63,596 nt of DNA from CAVPPA01 sp050730755 (GCA_050730755.1 JBOHNR010000012.1:1-63596), one strand, 5' to 3'. Counted from the stretch's first letter, positions 35,284 through 45,154 are shown. Notes: generated from the sequence alone by a model not told the origin. Numbers and translations are program-made.

Positions 35284-36067
35284 CTTTTCTCTGTTCTTGA
35301 AGCAAACGGTTGGCCGAATCGACAATCGCTGAGAATTTATGATAATTCAAGCTGGCACCACCAACTAATGCACCGTTACAATCATCCAGTTCTAAATAGC
35401 CGCGAACGACTTGTTCATCTACGCTACCGCCATAAAGAACTCGGACTGATTTTGAGGCTTTTTCACCGTATAGTTCATCTATTTCATATCTGATTCGTTT
35501 CATGACGGTTTCGACTTCATGTGGCTTAGCCAAAAGACCGCCAAAAGTACTGATGGCCCAAATTGGCTCATAAGCAATCACTATATTCTCAACATAACTG
35601 GCAGTGAGATCGCTTAAGGCAGTTGTTAGCTGATCATGGATAACCTGATTGGTCTCGCCGGCTTTTCGTTCCTCCTGGGTTTCACCGATACAAAGAATTG
35701 GCGTAATTTTATTACGCATAGCAGCGGCTACTTTTTGGCAGACAATGTCGAGTGTTTCATGAAAATAAATACGTCGTTCGGAGTGACCGACCAAAACATA
35801 ATCAACCATATCCCGAAGCATAGTGAAACTAACTTCGCCGGTATAAGCGCCTTCGTCTCTAAAATAGGCATTCTGTGCTGCCAAATGGAACTTGCGGTGG
35901 TCAACCTCAACCGATAACGGCTGAAGGCTTAGCAGACTCGGCGCCAGAACAACTTCAATATCACGATGAATCTGGATACGGTCACTCAAACGCTGAAGCA
36001 ATAAACTAGCCTCGTGGGTATTAAGATTCATTTTCCAGTTGGCGGCTATCGTCAGTTTATTGGCCAT
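35273..36067 (-). CDS. tpiA: Triosephosphate isomerase
   Basis: Interconverts DHAP and glyceraldehyde-3-phosphate. 264 aa. It has the N-terminal AANWKMNLNT (catalytic Lys), YVLVGHSERRIYFHE (His), VIAYEPIWAIST (catalytic Glu) and VLYGGSVDEQ (phosphate binding). Loop 6 reads AISTFGGLLAKPHE, slightly changed from the usual AIGTGxxA. It lies 46 bp after pgk, forming a lower-glycolysis pair. Confidence 0.96.
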   Translation of the reverse strand: MANKLTIAANWKMNLNTHEASLLLQRLSDRIQIHRDIEVVLAPSLLSLQPLSVEVDHRKFHLAAQNAYFRDEGAYTGEVSFTMLRDMVDYVLVGHSERRIYFHETLDIVCQKVAAAMRNKITPILCIGETQEERKAGETNQVIHDQLTTALSDLTASYVENIVIAYEPIWAISTFGGLLAKPHEVETVMKRIRYEIDELYGEKASKSVRVLYGGSVDEQVVRGYLELDDCNGALVGGASLNYHKFSAIVDSANRLLQEQRKDDG

Positions 36068-36113
36068 GTTGTCTTCTTTCTAATCTTATTCTATCTAACA
36101 TAATACTTACGGT

Positions 36114-37412
36114 TTATTGTACAGCGTCTTTATCTTGTAAAGCTTCAACCCCTGGCAACTTTCGACCAGCCATCAGCTCTAAGGAAGCGCCTCCACCTGT
36201 TGAAACGTGGTCAAAGGCTTTGATTAGCCCCTTCTGGGATATATAGGCAGCTGTGTCGCCACCACCAACCAAACTAAATGGTCGATGACCAAACTGGCCT
36301 AAAATGGCCTCAATCACAAGCTGTGTACCGTGGGCATAAGGACCAATTGGTCCTTGCAAACCACTTGTTTCGGCAACACCTAAGGTGCCATTCCAGACTA
36401 CGGAATTGGCAAGTTGCATGCTACCAGCCATAAATGAACCAGAAAAAGGCCCGATATCCAAAATCATTTCGTCGTCTTGGACTTGGCTGTCTGTTTGGGC
36501 TGGTCTTTTAGGATAGTTTTCAATATCAGCAATAACATGAGCGCTCCAGTCAACAATACGAGTTGGTGCTGCTTTATCTATTTTACTAGCTACAACACCA
36601 TCTTGCGGTAAGTAAAAGATAAAATGTTCATTTTTAGACTTCTCTTTGGCTTTAGTGACGATATCTCTGGCTATATTTATATCTTCTAATTCAACAATGC
36701 TCTTAGCCGTTTTGATACCCTCAGCTGCTAGAAATGTATTAGCCATAGCGCCGCCAACAGCTACGATATCGGCAATATCTATAAATTTATTAAGGACATC
36801 AATTTTATCAGAAATTTTAGCGCCTCCGATGACTGCCATAAGCGGACGTTTTGGATTTTCCATAACATCAGTGATAGTATCAACTTCTTTTTCGAGCAGT
36901 AATCCGGCGACACTAGGCAAAAATTTAGTGACAGCAACCGTACTGGCATGAGCTCTATGAACCACACCAAAGCCGTCTTGAACAAAAAACTCAGCTAAAC
37001 TGGCCAGCTGAGAGGCAAAGTGTTCATCATTTTTTTCTTCTTCAGGGTGAAAGCGGAGATTTTCTAGCAGCAGGACATGTCCTGGCTCCAAAGCGGCTAC
37101 TGCTTTCTCGGTTTCTTGGCCGATACAATCAGGTGTAAATGTCACTTTGTCACTGCCAAGTAGTTCACCTAGTCGTTTAGCAACTGGAAATAGACTATAT
37201 TTAGGATCGGCTTTACCATCCGGTCTACCTAAATGTGAGCAAACAACCAGACGGACACCTTTTTCCAAAAGATACTGAACAGTCGGTATGGACTGTTGAA
37301 TGCGGTAATCATCAGCAATCTTATCGCCATCAAGAGGCACGTTGTAGTCGGCTCGCAGCAACACTGTTTTACTGTCGATATCTACATCTTTGATTGTTTT
37401 TTTGGTCAACAA
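36114..37412 (-). CDS. pgk: Phosphoglycerate kinase
   Basis: Generates ATP from 1,3-bisphosphoglycerate. 432 aa, about 35 residues longer than usual. Substrate-binding LLRADYNVPLDGDKIADDYR, SHLGRPDGKADPKYSL and LLLENLRFHPEEEKND are present, as are GGAKISDKIDVLNK and the C-terminal SLVGGGDTAAYISQKG and HVSTGGGASLELMAGRKLPG. The usual DAFGTAHRAHAS reads DGFGVVHRAHAS. The promoter upstream (37443-37470) shares its -10 surroundings with the surface locus promoter. Confidence 0.95.
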   Translation of the reverse strand: MLTKKTIKDVDIDSKTVLLRADYNVPLDGDKIADDYRIQQSIPTVQYLLEKGVRLVVCSHLGRPDGKADPKYSLFPVAKRLGELLGSDKVTFTPDCIGQETEKAVAALEPGHVLLLENLRFHPEEEKNDEHFASQLASLAEFFVQDGFGVVHRAHASTVAVTKFLPSVAGLLLEKEVDTITDVMENPKRPLMAVIGGAKISDKIDVLNKFIDIADIVAVGGAMANTFLAAEGIKTAKSIVELEDINIARDIVTKAKEKSKNEHFIFYLPQDGVVASKIDKAAPTRIVDWSAHVIADIENYPKRPAQTDSQVQDDEMILDIGPFSGSFMAGSMQLANSVVWNGTLGVAETSGLQGPIGPYAHGTQLVIEAILGQFGHRPFSLVGGGDTAAYISQKGLIKAFDHVSTGGGASLELMAGRKLPGVEALQDKDAVQ

Positions 37413-37442
37413 GCTATTCCACCCTATACATTGCTATTGCTT

Positions 37443-37470
37443 ATTCTATCACGCAGAGAGCATGACTCAA
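37443..37470 (-). promoter_or_regulatory. pgk promoter
   Basis: TTGAGT (37465-37470), 16 bp, TAGAAT (37443-37448) within GCGTGATAGAAT. The rest of the 211-bp gap (37413-37623) has one TTATCCACA 9-mer (37581) and a short CTATG/CATAG inverted repeat; nothing else was recognised. Confidence 0.55.
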
Positions 37471-37623
37471 CAACCTTAGGCAAAGGCAGATGTAGAAAAT
37501 TTTTTGTTTGGAGAGCGGTCAGTCGGTGCTCTTTTAAGCTATGTTAACTTATAGCATAGTTTGCAAAAACATGCTACCGATTATCCACAACATGACTGAT
37601 TGTAATATATAAGCTTGGTAATA

Positions 37624-39864
37624 TCACCGTACCGGAGTTAGTGATTTAGTGGGCGTTTTATTCTTAGATTTTGGGCTAGGATTTATCTTTGTTGTGACAT
37701 TATCTTGTTTAACTGTATCTGATAATTTTAGTCGATGCTTGGAGAAAACGAAGCCAAATGTGCTGCCTTGATTTTCCTTACTGGTGAATATGATTGATCC
37801 ACCTTGAGCAACAATAACTTTTTTTGCCATAAATAGACCAAGACCAGTACCATCGGGGCGAACTTTACGAGCATTGCCAGCTCTATAAAATTTCATGAAG
37901 AGGTGATGCTGTTCAGATTTAGGTACACCAATACCATTATCAATAATGCGAAGTTCAACAGTAGCTGGTTTATTTTCAAGTTCAATTCGAATATTACCTC
38001 CGGCTGGCGTGTAGTAAATTGCATTATCAATAAAGTTCATGACAACCTGTCGTATTTTGTTCTCATCCAGCATGAGAACAGGAAAATCGGATGGCTTGTT
38101 ATAAAGAAGATTTACATGACGAGATTCGGCGGTTTCTTTCAATTGAGAAATCTCTTCTTGAGCCATTTGACTTAGATCTGTTGGAGCTACCGTAATGACA
38201 AACTTCCCAGTTTTGAGGCGCGAGATATTAAGCAGATCAGTAATTAGAAATACCATTCGCTGAGAGCTAGAGAAAGCCTGCTTGAGCATTTTAACTTGAG
38301 TCTCATTAAGCCGACCCGCATCACCTTCTAATACCATACTCAAGTATCCTTTAACGCTCGTTAGCGGCGTACGTAACTGGTGGCTTGCCATACTAATAAA
38401 GTCATCCTTAGTTTCATCAAGAGTTTTTAGTCGTTCATTAACATGGCGTAATTGACGGGTTGCTTCATCAACCTTAGCTTGTAGAGTTAGGTTAAAGTTT
38501 TCTATCTGTTCGAAGCGTAAGGCGTTTTGAACAGAAATTGCTAGCTCGTTGGCTACAATAAGAAGTAATTTTTTATCTTGCAGGTTGTAAATATCACCAC
38601 TGCGTTTTGAACCAAAAATTATATAACCTACTACTTGCTCTCGAGTTTTAAGCTTTAGGCTAAGCGTCACGCCAGCATCTATGAATTTATTTTGAAGCTC
38701 GCTTTGTGAGCTGAGTTCATCGACTTCAATTAATTCTTCTTTTTGATTTTTAATAACAGTACCAAGGGCAAGTATATTTTGGGGGATGGATTTTCTAGTG
38801 TGAGCCTCAAAGAAAGGTTTCTCGTCTTTGAACAATACAAACTCCATAAACGAATTCTTAAGAGCAGTATTAAGTACACGTCGCGTATCATGCAAAATTC
38901 GGTATAACTCAATTTCCGATACGGAAATACTACTGATGGCATCGAGTACGTCTTGTGTGTTATAAGCATCACGATAAAAAAGGCGATTAGTAATGTGATC
39001 AAAAGATCGTCTTGTTCTCTGAAAAGCTAAAGCTAGTGGAGTAATTAAAATAACTGATAGGACTTGTCTTAAAAATTCATGCTGAGTGCCTGGTAGTAAA
39101 ACATCAATAACACCAAAAAGACCTAAGCCATAAACAATAGTTATCGAAACTACAACCATTAGGTAACCGATCGATCGAGCAACAGCCGCTCGGATATCGA
39201 ATAGTTTTTGAACAACAATTGCATAGGTAATAACGGTGCCAAAAAAAAGTGCGTAAAAAGGACTAAATTTGACGAATAAGGTTGTGTGTAAGATCAAGGT
39301 TATAGCAAAATTTGTGATAGGCACGATTATCAACAATATGGAGGCTGCAAATAGTATCAAAGTCAACTGAGTCTTCCGTTGACCGTCAGCCTGCTGATGC
39401 CTATGCCACAAGCTTCGAAAACCTAATACTATAGTCAAAAGCGCCTGAAGAATAAAAAATATGATAACTGGTCCTGGGTTGGGGTTGGCAGTACCATCAT
39501 CAATTGATACTGATTGAAACAGAAACGGTGATTGAGTCAAAATTAGCACGAATAAAGAGTAGGCTACTACACCCCAACGCCAACGCGAAAGCTGGTCAAT
39601 ACTTTTATTGGGGAAAGTTCGAGCAAAAAAGAAAAATAATGTATTTTGAATAACAACAAATGATAATACCGTTCGAATCGCGTAAATGGTGTTATTATTT
39701 TGTGGAATAGTTATAGCGACATAGTCAGAAAAAGCCCAGCTAGCTATAGCAAGACTAAGAAACATAAAAATCAAATTAGTGTGTCCACCGCTCCGGCGAA
39801 AATACATACCTAGTGCAATTGATACTTGTAGCAGAACGGCTAAAATAACTAATATGGTTAACAT
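37624..39864 (-). CDS. Multi-membrane-spanning sensor histidine kinase
   Basis: 746 aa from ATG 39864 (the longer frame would overlap the divergent nitroreductase gene). About eight membrane helices occupy the first ~290 residues, followed by a GAF-like segment (VGYIIFGSKRSGDIYNLQDK) and a short coiled coil. The HisKA domain has the phospho-acceptor in SMASHQLRTPLTSVKGYL. The HATPase has N box NFIDNAIYYTPAGG, G1 IIDNGIGVPKSEQ, and G2 GTGLGLFMAKKVIVAQGG. There is no adjacent response regulator; the nearest is the orphan at 44783-45154, a possible partner. The signal is unknown. Confidence 0.92.
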   Translation of the reverse strand: MLTILVILAVLLQVSIALGMYFRRSGGHTNLIFMFLSLAIASWAFSDYVAITIPQNNNTIYAIRTVLSFVVIQNTLFFFFARTFPNKSIDQLSRWRWGVVAYSLFVLILTQSPFLFQSVSIDDGTANPNPGPVIIFFILQALLTIVLGFRSLWHRHQQADGQRKTQLTLILFAASILLIIVPITNFAITLILHTTLFVKFSPFYALFFGTVITYAIVVQKLFDIRAAVARSIGYLMVVVSITIVYGLGLFGVIDVLLPGTQHEFLRQVLSVILITPLALAFQRTRRSFDHITNRLFYRDAYNTQDVLDAISSISVSEIELYRILHDTRRVLNTALKNSFMEFVLFKDEKPFFEAHTRKSIPQNILALGTVIKNQKEELIEVDELSSQSELQNKFIDAGVTLSLKLKTREQVVGYIIFGSKRSGDIYNLQDKKLLLIVANELAISVQNALRFEQIENFNLTLQAKVDEATRQLRHVNERLKTLDETKDDFISMASHQLRTPLTSVKGYLSMVLEGDAGRLNETQVKMLKQAFSSSQRMVFLITDLLNISRLKTGKFVITVAPTDLSQMAQEEISQLKETAESRHVNLLYNKPSDFPVLMLDENKIRQVVMNFIDNAIYYTPAGGNIRIELENKPATVELRIIDNGIGVPKSEQHHLFMKFYRAGNARKVRPDGTGLGLFMAKKVIVAQGGSIIFTSKENQGSTFGFVFSKHRLKLSDTVKQDNVTTKINPSPKSKNKTPTKSLTPVR

Positions 39865-39901
39865 GGTTAATTGAGTATTATTGTAAGGCTTAAGCGTTAT
39901 T

Positions 39902-40870
39902 ATGTCCCAAATATTATCTCTTCCACTCGAAAAAATTCTCGACATAAGCCGACACTCTCCATCTAGTCACAATACTCAACCATGGAAAGTACAGATTAAA
40001 AACAGTGAGGCTTACATAGGTTTTGACCCAAGTCGACAACTATTGGTCGGCGACCCAGAGAAACGCGAATTATTCATCAGTCTTGGTTGTTTTATTGAAA
40101 GTTTTGTCTGCTCTGCCGCAGAATTGGGTTACAGAGTAAGATATCAATTTCTTGGCTATAATCCACGGGCATTTGTCCGTCTATCACTCAATAAAGCTAG
40201 TCCAGATTCTGAAGCTTGGAGTAAGTTAATTAAGAGTAGGCGCTCCGATAGACGATTTTATCAATCAAAAAAACTTGATCCAATTGTTCTTAACAAATTA
40301 CAAAGTTTATCTACGAATGGCGTGACATTACGACTATTTACCGATATTTCTGATATCAATTTTTTGGCTAAAGAAACTTTTGATGCCACTCTTGAAGCAA
40401 TGTCAAATCCCGCTTTTCGATTAGAGCTAGCTTCTTGGGTACGTAACAACTGGACCAAACAAACAGATGGCATGCCAGCTTATACGCAAGGTATTCCAGG
40501 ACCTATTTCTCTTATTGCGCCTTTAATTATTAAGAAAAATAAAAAAATTTCAGTCAATCAAGCCAAAAAAGACTCCAAACGTATAGCACATTCATCAGCC
40601 ATCGGTTTGATTTGTAGTGATAGGCAAACGCCGGAATCATTAATCAAGGCCGGTAAACTATACCAACGCGCTAGTCTAGTAGCAACCAAACATAACGTCA
40701 AAACAGCTGGGATTAGCGCGGCTGTAGTGAATCCTTTAACCACCAAAAACATAATTAGAAAGTTCAAACTTGAAACAACGCCGGTTTCATTAATACGATT
40801 CGGCTACACTAAAAATTTGCCCAAAAAATCACCGAGGCTTTCTATAAAGCAATTTACAACGGTAGATTAA
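39902..40870 (+). CDS. Acg-type nitroreductase family flavoprotein
   Basis: 322 aa. The family block RHSPSSHNTQPWKVQI (FMN-phosphate contacts) and the second-half SRRSDRRFYQSKKLD match the two tandem half-domains of Acg-like nitroreductases. GISAAVVNPLTTKN and VSLIRFGYTKNLPKKSPR are the usual C-terminal pieces. Proteins of this branch occur fused to ThiF-like domains in some actinobacteria; here a matching ThiF-like gene lies 1.5 kb away. It could be an oxidase or reductase in the gene set 39.9-44.7 kb. The substrate is unknown. Confidence 0.85.
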   Translation: MSQILSLPLEKILDISRHSPSSHNTQPWKVQIKNSEAYIGFDPSRQLLVGDPEKRELFISLGCFIESFVCSAAELGYRVRYQFLGYNPRAFVRLSLNKASPDSEAWSKLIKSRRSDRRFYQSKKLDPIVLNKLQSLSTNGVTLRLFTDISDINFLAKETFDATLEAMSNPAFRLELASWVRNNWTKQTDGMPAYTQGIPGPISLIAPLIIKKNKKISVNQAKKDSKRIAHSSAIGLICSDRQTPESLIKAGKLYQRASLVATKHNVKTAGISAAVVNPLTTKNIIRKFKLETTPVSLIRFGYTKNLPKKSPRLSIKQFTTVD

Positions 40871-40873
40871 ATA

Positions 40874-42394
40874 TTATTTTTTAACCCATTTTTGCTTTCC
40901 CCGACCATTGAAATAAAGTTCATCGGCAAATGGCCATAATTTGATAGTTGGCCATATTTTCTTACCATAAGAGGCGTAATTGTTGGCATATTCGGAATTT
41001 TCTAGCAGCAAAAGATCAACGACAGATTTTTGAATCTGGCGACTCAAGTTATGATCACCTATACACCCTCGTTTAAGTTCAACATGTACTATCAACTTAT
41101 TCATCAACCTACGGTCATTTGCCACTTCCATAGTAAATTTACCAGTAGTTTTTTGTGGTAAAGGAACTTTTAGTAAAGCTTTGCGTATTTCTTCGGGATA
41201 AATGACACCGCCTAGGAGATTAACCGAAAAATCGCTGCGTTCATAGACATAAACAAATGGTAAATTCCATACCGTTTTAGTCAAACCAGCTGTTTTTATC
41301 TCTGTCTGTAAGTCTTTTCCAGACAAAGTAAAAGCTTGTTCGATAGCCTGAAATGTTATCACACCACCATGATCTTTTAGATCATAACGTACTAGCGGCA
41401 AACCAGAAAAGCCAGAGCAAATAACTTGCTCGTTGATAGCTTCAAAGTAAAACATCTCAGGATGAAATTGGGTCAGTGTTGGTTGTTTTAGAGTATTACC
41501 AAAAATATGTCGGAAGAGTTGTTTGTCGGCAACTGCCTGTCGCCGTACCAGTATAGACACTGGCGTTTCATGACTCATTGTACCTAAGTCGACCGTCCCG
41601 TAATGATTTAAAGTACTCGTATAAATATTGGCTAGTTTGGCGTTTTGGGTAATATGATCTCGAAATTCTTCGCCGAAGCCCTCTGCAGAAAAAACAATTC
41701 CAAGATTATATTTTCTCCAATCAATACCCTCCTCTATACCGTGATCAATAATATCCCTCATAATAGGCGGATAACAACCAATAATTACCTGATCAAATTC
41801 AGGGCCAAGCTGACGAACACTATTAATAACTTCAGCTTTATTTATGCCAGGACAAATAATACTCAGGGCGTAGCCTTTTTGAGCAATACGGTGAATTGCC
41901 TCATAAGTGTAAAGGCCTCCAATCCAAGCGCCCATCGCAAAAGCATCAATATAAAGTGTCTTTTTATTTTGGATTTGAAAGTTTTCGCGTAAATAGAGTT
42001 CAGCTGTTAAGGCATATTGCTCATCCTGTAAATCCGTCCGTGGAAAATAAAACGGTTCGCCTGTTGATCCAGAGGTTGTACTAACTACCCAGCGCTCACT
42101 ACTAAACTTACCGTCCCAACAGAGCGCTTCCCGAGGATATCGCCGTAGATAATTATCCTTATCAATTAGTGGAAGCTGCTTGAAGTCTTTTATATTACGA
42201 ATTCCTTGGGCATTAACACTGTTTTTCTTGAGGAAATCCTTATAAGCCGGCACTCGACTAGCCATATTGTGAAATAATTTAAGTGCCATATTCTCACTGC
42301 GTTTTATCCAATAGCTCTCCGGCTTTGTTTTTAACAACTTCTCCAGGCCATCTACATCGCGAATTTGTCGATTTAATCTAAGGTAGTCACTCAT
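40874..42394 (-). CDS. PaaK/CapK-like adenylate-forming enzyme
   Basis: 506 aa, ANL superfamily of the phenylacetate-CoA ligase/CapK branch. The nucleotide-binding loop is VVSTTSGSTGEPFYFPR. SAEGFGEEFRDHI and LNHYGTVDLGTMSHE form the substrate/ATP region, and the C-terminal lid starts near GVIYPEEIRKALLKVPL. It probably activates a carboxylate as an acyl-adenylate; whether CoA or another acceptor is used cannot be seen. The start overlaps the ThiF-like stop by 4 nt, so the two are translationally coupled. It converges on the nitroreductase with 3 bp between. Confidence 0.85.
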   Translation of the reverse strand: MSDYLRLNRQIRDVDGLEKLLKTKPESYWIKRSENMALKLFHNMASRVPAYKDFLKKNSVNAQGIRNIKDFKQLPLIDKDNYLRRYPREALCWDGKFSSERWVVSTTSGSTGEPFYFPRTDLQDEQYALTAELYLRENFQIQNKKTLYIDAFAMGAWIGGLYTYEAIHRIAQKGYALSIICPGINKAEVINSVRQLGPEFDQVIIGCYPPIMRDIIDHGIEEGIDWRKYNLGIVFSAEGFGEEFRDHITQNAKLANIYTSTLNHYGTVDLGTMSHETPVSILVRRQAVADKQLFRHIFGNTLKQPTLTQFHPEMFYFEAINEQVICSGFSGLPLVRYDLKDHGGVITFQAIEQAFTLSGKDLQTEIKTAGLTKTVWNLPFVYVYERSDFSVNLLGGVIYPEEIRKALLKVPLPQKTTGKFTMEVANDRRLMNKLIVHVELKRGCIGDHNLSRQIQKSVVDLLLLENSEYANNYASYGKKIWPTIKLWPFADELYFNGRGKQKWVKK

Positions 42395-43512
42395 AAATTC
42401 TGATTCTCCATTTGAGCCTGAAAAGTCTGAACTTGTTTTTGGTAAGATGTATTAAGATTTTCCAAGTTTAATTTTTCGTCGAGCGAGATGAGAATTCGAC
42501 CAGACTTGATTTTTTCGCCAAGTATTAATTTTTTAACTATATAAGCCAGACTTATTCCTGAAAGAGCTGCGGCGCCCCCAAGCTGAGGCCAGCTTGGAAG
42601 AGTTTTACCAACTTCATCCAATGACTCGTACATACGAAGCGGAATGTTTTGCGGACCCACAAAGTACTTCCCTATTACCAACCCAATTTCTGAGCGTGAT
42701 AATAAACCTCGTTTTATTCTTTCTATAACTTGGTCAGGTATACGATCTCCGAAAACAACTGTTTCTGGATATAGATCGTAACGCTCGATATCGAGTAAAG
42801 CATTATCACCATCATCGGCCGACATGATAACTGGTAGTTTATGCACCTTAGCGGCCTCGTGTAGGATAATTTTCATCTTCAACTCATCCATTTCATCAAT
42901 TACAACATCTATATGATATTTATCTAGAATTTCGACAAGATTTTTCTCATTCAATCCTTCACGGTAGCCAATAATTTCTATAAAAGGATCAATTTCCCAC
43001 ACTTTTCTTGAAATCGCTTCAACTTTATGTAGGCCGACATGATAATATGGCGAACGGATACGATTCAGGTTACTTGGATCGATGGTATCCATATCAACGA
43101 GCACCATCTTGCTGCCAATACCACTCGAAACGAGAGCTTCCACAACATTACTACCAACACTCATGCCTATAATAAGCAAAGTTGCTTCGTACAACTTAAT
43201 CTGCTCTAAGGGTTTTATAAGATTCCTGTTTCGAGATGTACGGAGAGCACGCAGGGCTTTTTTTGGCGGGAAGTGAACGACCTGATTCAACCAGGGGTAA
43301 TATACCCAAACTCCCCAGATCTCAGGCTTACCCCCGGTTAGTTGTTGACTATAGCTATTAAATCCACTCTTCGTTTTCTTGTCTTTTTGGTCTGGATTAG
43401 CTATGTCAAAGAGTTCGTTAAGCGCTAAATTTATATGATCATTTATGATTAACTCTGGGTGTTTATCTTGTAAGTCTTGAAGATTCGAATAATTAAGAAT
43501 TTCTGGCTGCAT
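42391..43512 (-). CDS. ThiF/E1-like adenylyltransferase, cysteine-free
   Basis: 373 aa. The Rossmann nucleotide loop is LLIIGMSVGSNVVEALVSSG, followed by LVDMDTIDPSNLNR, the hallmark Arg/Asn block of E1-like enzymes, and VVIDEMDELKMKIILHEAAK. GMSVGS replaces the usual GxGGxGS, a variant seen in ThiF domains fused to nitroreductases (MoeY-type). The whole protein has no Cys, so neither a zinc CxxC pair nor a thioester cysteine is possible. It probably adenylates a carboxyl group and hands it on. Divergent from the aminotransferase gene. Confidence 0.85.
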   Translation of the reverse strand: MQPEILNYSNLQDLQDKHPELIINDHINLALNELFDIANPDQKDKKTKSGFNSYSQQLTGGKPEIWGVWVYYPWLNQVVHFPPKKALRALRTSRNRNLIKPLEQIKLYEATLLIIGMSVGSNVVEALVSSGIGSKMVLVDMDTIDPSNLNRIRSPYYHVGLHKVEAISRKVWEIDPFIEIIGYREGLNEKNLVEILDKYHIDVVIDEMDELKMKIILHEAAKVHKLPVIMSADDGDNALLDIERYDLYPETVVFGDRIPDQVIERIKRGLLSRSEIGLVIGKYFVGPQNIPLRMYESLDEVGKTLPSWPQLGGAAALSGISLAYIVKKLILGEKIKSGRILISLDEKLNLENLNTSYQKQVQTFQAQMENQNL

Positions 43513-43569
43513 ATTGTTATCTTAGCAGAATTCCAACGGGGCAAATCATACTTGAGGACTTAAGATTTT

Positions 43570-43583
43570 TATTATGCTATACT
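43570..43583 (+). promoter_or_regulatory. Extended -10 promoter for the aminotransferase
   Basis: TATACT (43578-43583) preceded by TG at 43575-43576, 19 bp before the ATG. No good -35 at standard spacing. Confidence 0.45.
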
Positions 43584-43602
43584 CTCTAAAGTTTACAAAA
43601 AT

Positions 43603-44724
43603 ATGACCTTATTATCACAACGATTACGATACTTCGATAGTAGCGATTTCCGCGATGCTATTAAAAAGCAGACGCAACTCGTTAATCCAATTGACCTAAG
43701 TATAGGCGTACCGGAGGAACTTACACCGTCTCATATTAAGGCGGCTGGCATACAAGCCATAAGAGAAGATAAAACTGTCTATACGCCTGCTAATGGTATC
43801 TTAGAGTTACGACAACTGTTGGCAGATAAGCTACAAAATGAGAATGGCATACCATGTAATGCTAATCAAGTTACGGTCGTACCTGGATTAACAACTGGCC
43901 AACTTCTTGTCTACATGGCGATGCTTGACGCAGGTGACGAAGTTATAGTCTTTGACCCGTACTATCCACCCTACCCCCATTTAGCTAGTATGTTAGAAGC
44001 GCGAGTAGTTTTCGTTTCAACCTTACCTTCCTATCAACCTGACCTAGATGCTCTCGAGGCTGCTATCACTGATAAAACCAAACTAATTGTAATAAATTCA
44101 CCTAATAACCCTAGCGGAGCTGTTTATCCTAAAGAGACTTTACGAGCGATTGTAGCTATCGCTGAGAAAAATAATATTACACTTATTTCAGATGAAATTT
44201 ATGAACATTTTATATACCAAGATAAGCATTTCAGCGTTGGCAGTATATACCCAAATACCATTACTTTGAATGGTTTTTCAAAAGAATATGCCATGACTGG
44301 CTGGAGGCTTGGTTATATTTCTGGACCCCAAGAGATTATCAACGCCATTAACGAACTATTGCAATATGTAGTTATGTCAAGCTCGTCAATTGCTCAACAC
44401 GCTGCTTTAGCAGCTTTAAAGAATAAGCACGAAAATCTGATTGAAAAATACCGTAAGAAGAGAGATTTTGTAGTTAGAGAATTATCAAAGTGTGGCTATA
44501 ACATCCAAGGAGCTCAGGGAGCTTACTACGTGTTTGTTAAAGCCCCTCATAATCTAACGGATACAGAGTTTGTAGATAAAGCCACTCAAAAGGGCCTAAT
44601 TGTCGTACCAGGTCGAGCCTTTTCCCAATTACACGGGTTTATACGTATATCTTATGGAGCTGATATGCCTACACTAGAGAGAGGCATAAGAATTATTGAA
44701 GAAATTACCAAAGAACTTGGTTGA
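43603..44724 (+). CDS. Class I/II PLP aminotransferase
   Basis: 373 aa, aspartate aminotransferase fold type I. YTPANGILELRQLLADKL, VTVVPGLTTGQLLVY, INSPNNPSGAVYPKE and SDEIYEHFIY are followed by the PLP lysine in NGFSKEYAMTGWRLGY and the carboxylate-binding Arg in GFIRISYGADMP. It could serve as an aspartate/aromatic/alanine aminotransferase, or supply an amine for the neighbouring activating enzymes. CPR genomes seldom keep amino-acid biosynthesis, so a specialised role is plausible but unproved. Confidence 0.88.
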   Translation: MTLLSQRLRYFDSSDFRDAIKKQTQLVNPIDLSIGVPEELTPSHIKAAGIQAIREDKTVYTPANGILELRQLLADKLQNENGIPCNANQVTVVPGLTTGQLLVYMAMLDAGDEVIVFDPYYPPYPHLASMLEARVVFVSTLPSYQPDLDALEAAITDKTKLIVINSPNNPSGAVYPKETLRAIVAIAEKNNITLISDEIYEHFIYQDKHFSVGSIYPNTITLNGFSKEYAMTGWRLGYISGPQEIINAINELLQYVVMSSSSIAQHAALAALKNKHENLIEKYRKKRDFVVRELSKCGYNIQGAQGAYYVFVKAPHNLTDTEFVDKATQKGLIVVPGRAFSQLHGFIRISYGADMPTLERGIRIIEEITKELG

Positions 44725-44782
44725 TTTTTAACTGATTAAAAGCTGTCTATAAGGGGTGAATATGATACACTCAGAATAAGCC

Positions 44783-45154
44783 ATGGGTGCTAAAATTGCT
44801 ATCATCGAAGATGACCAAGCTATTTCACAGATGTATCGCTTCAAATTTGAAGCTGAAGGCTTTGACGTGGAAACGGCTGAGAATGGTAAATTAGGGTTAG
44901 GTCTGACCGAGAGTATGAAGCCAGACATTATCTTGCTTGATCTTATGATGCCAGAAATGAATGGTGATGAGATGCTCGAGAAAATGCGAGCTACTTCTTG
45001 GGGTAAGGACATAAAAGTAGTTATTCTGACAAACAAGGGCGAACAAGAAATTCCTGATAAAGTCCGTGCATTAGGTGTCAGTGCAATTATTCTTAAGGCT
45101 GATATGACTCCCCGGCAGGTTGCCGAACTAGTTAAAACAAAACTTGCCGAATAA
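44783..45154 (+). CDS. Single-domain response regulator (CheY-like)
   Basis: 123-aa receiver domain with no output domain. KIAIIEDDQAISQMY holds the acidic pocket, IILLDLMMPEMNG the phospho-acceptor Asp, VVILTNKG the Thr, and IILKADMTPRQ the Lys. It may receive phosphate from the orphan kinase at 37624-39864. Followed by murD after 37 bp. Confidence 0.93.
   Translation: MGAKIAIIEDDQAISQMYRFKFEAEGFDVETAENGKLGLGLTESMKPDIILLDLMMPEMNGDEMLEKMRATSWGKDIKVVILTNKGEQEIPDKVRALGVSAIILKADMTPRQVAELVKTKLAE

Noticed and set aside
37581..37589. TTATCCACA, a perfect DnaA-box 9-mer (also at 14350-14358)
   Set aside because: Only isolated copies, far apart and without a box cluster, AT-rich unwinding region or dnaA/dnaN nearby; two hits in 63 kb are compatible with chance.
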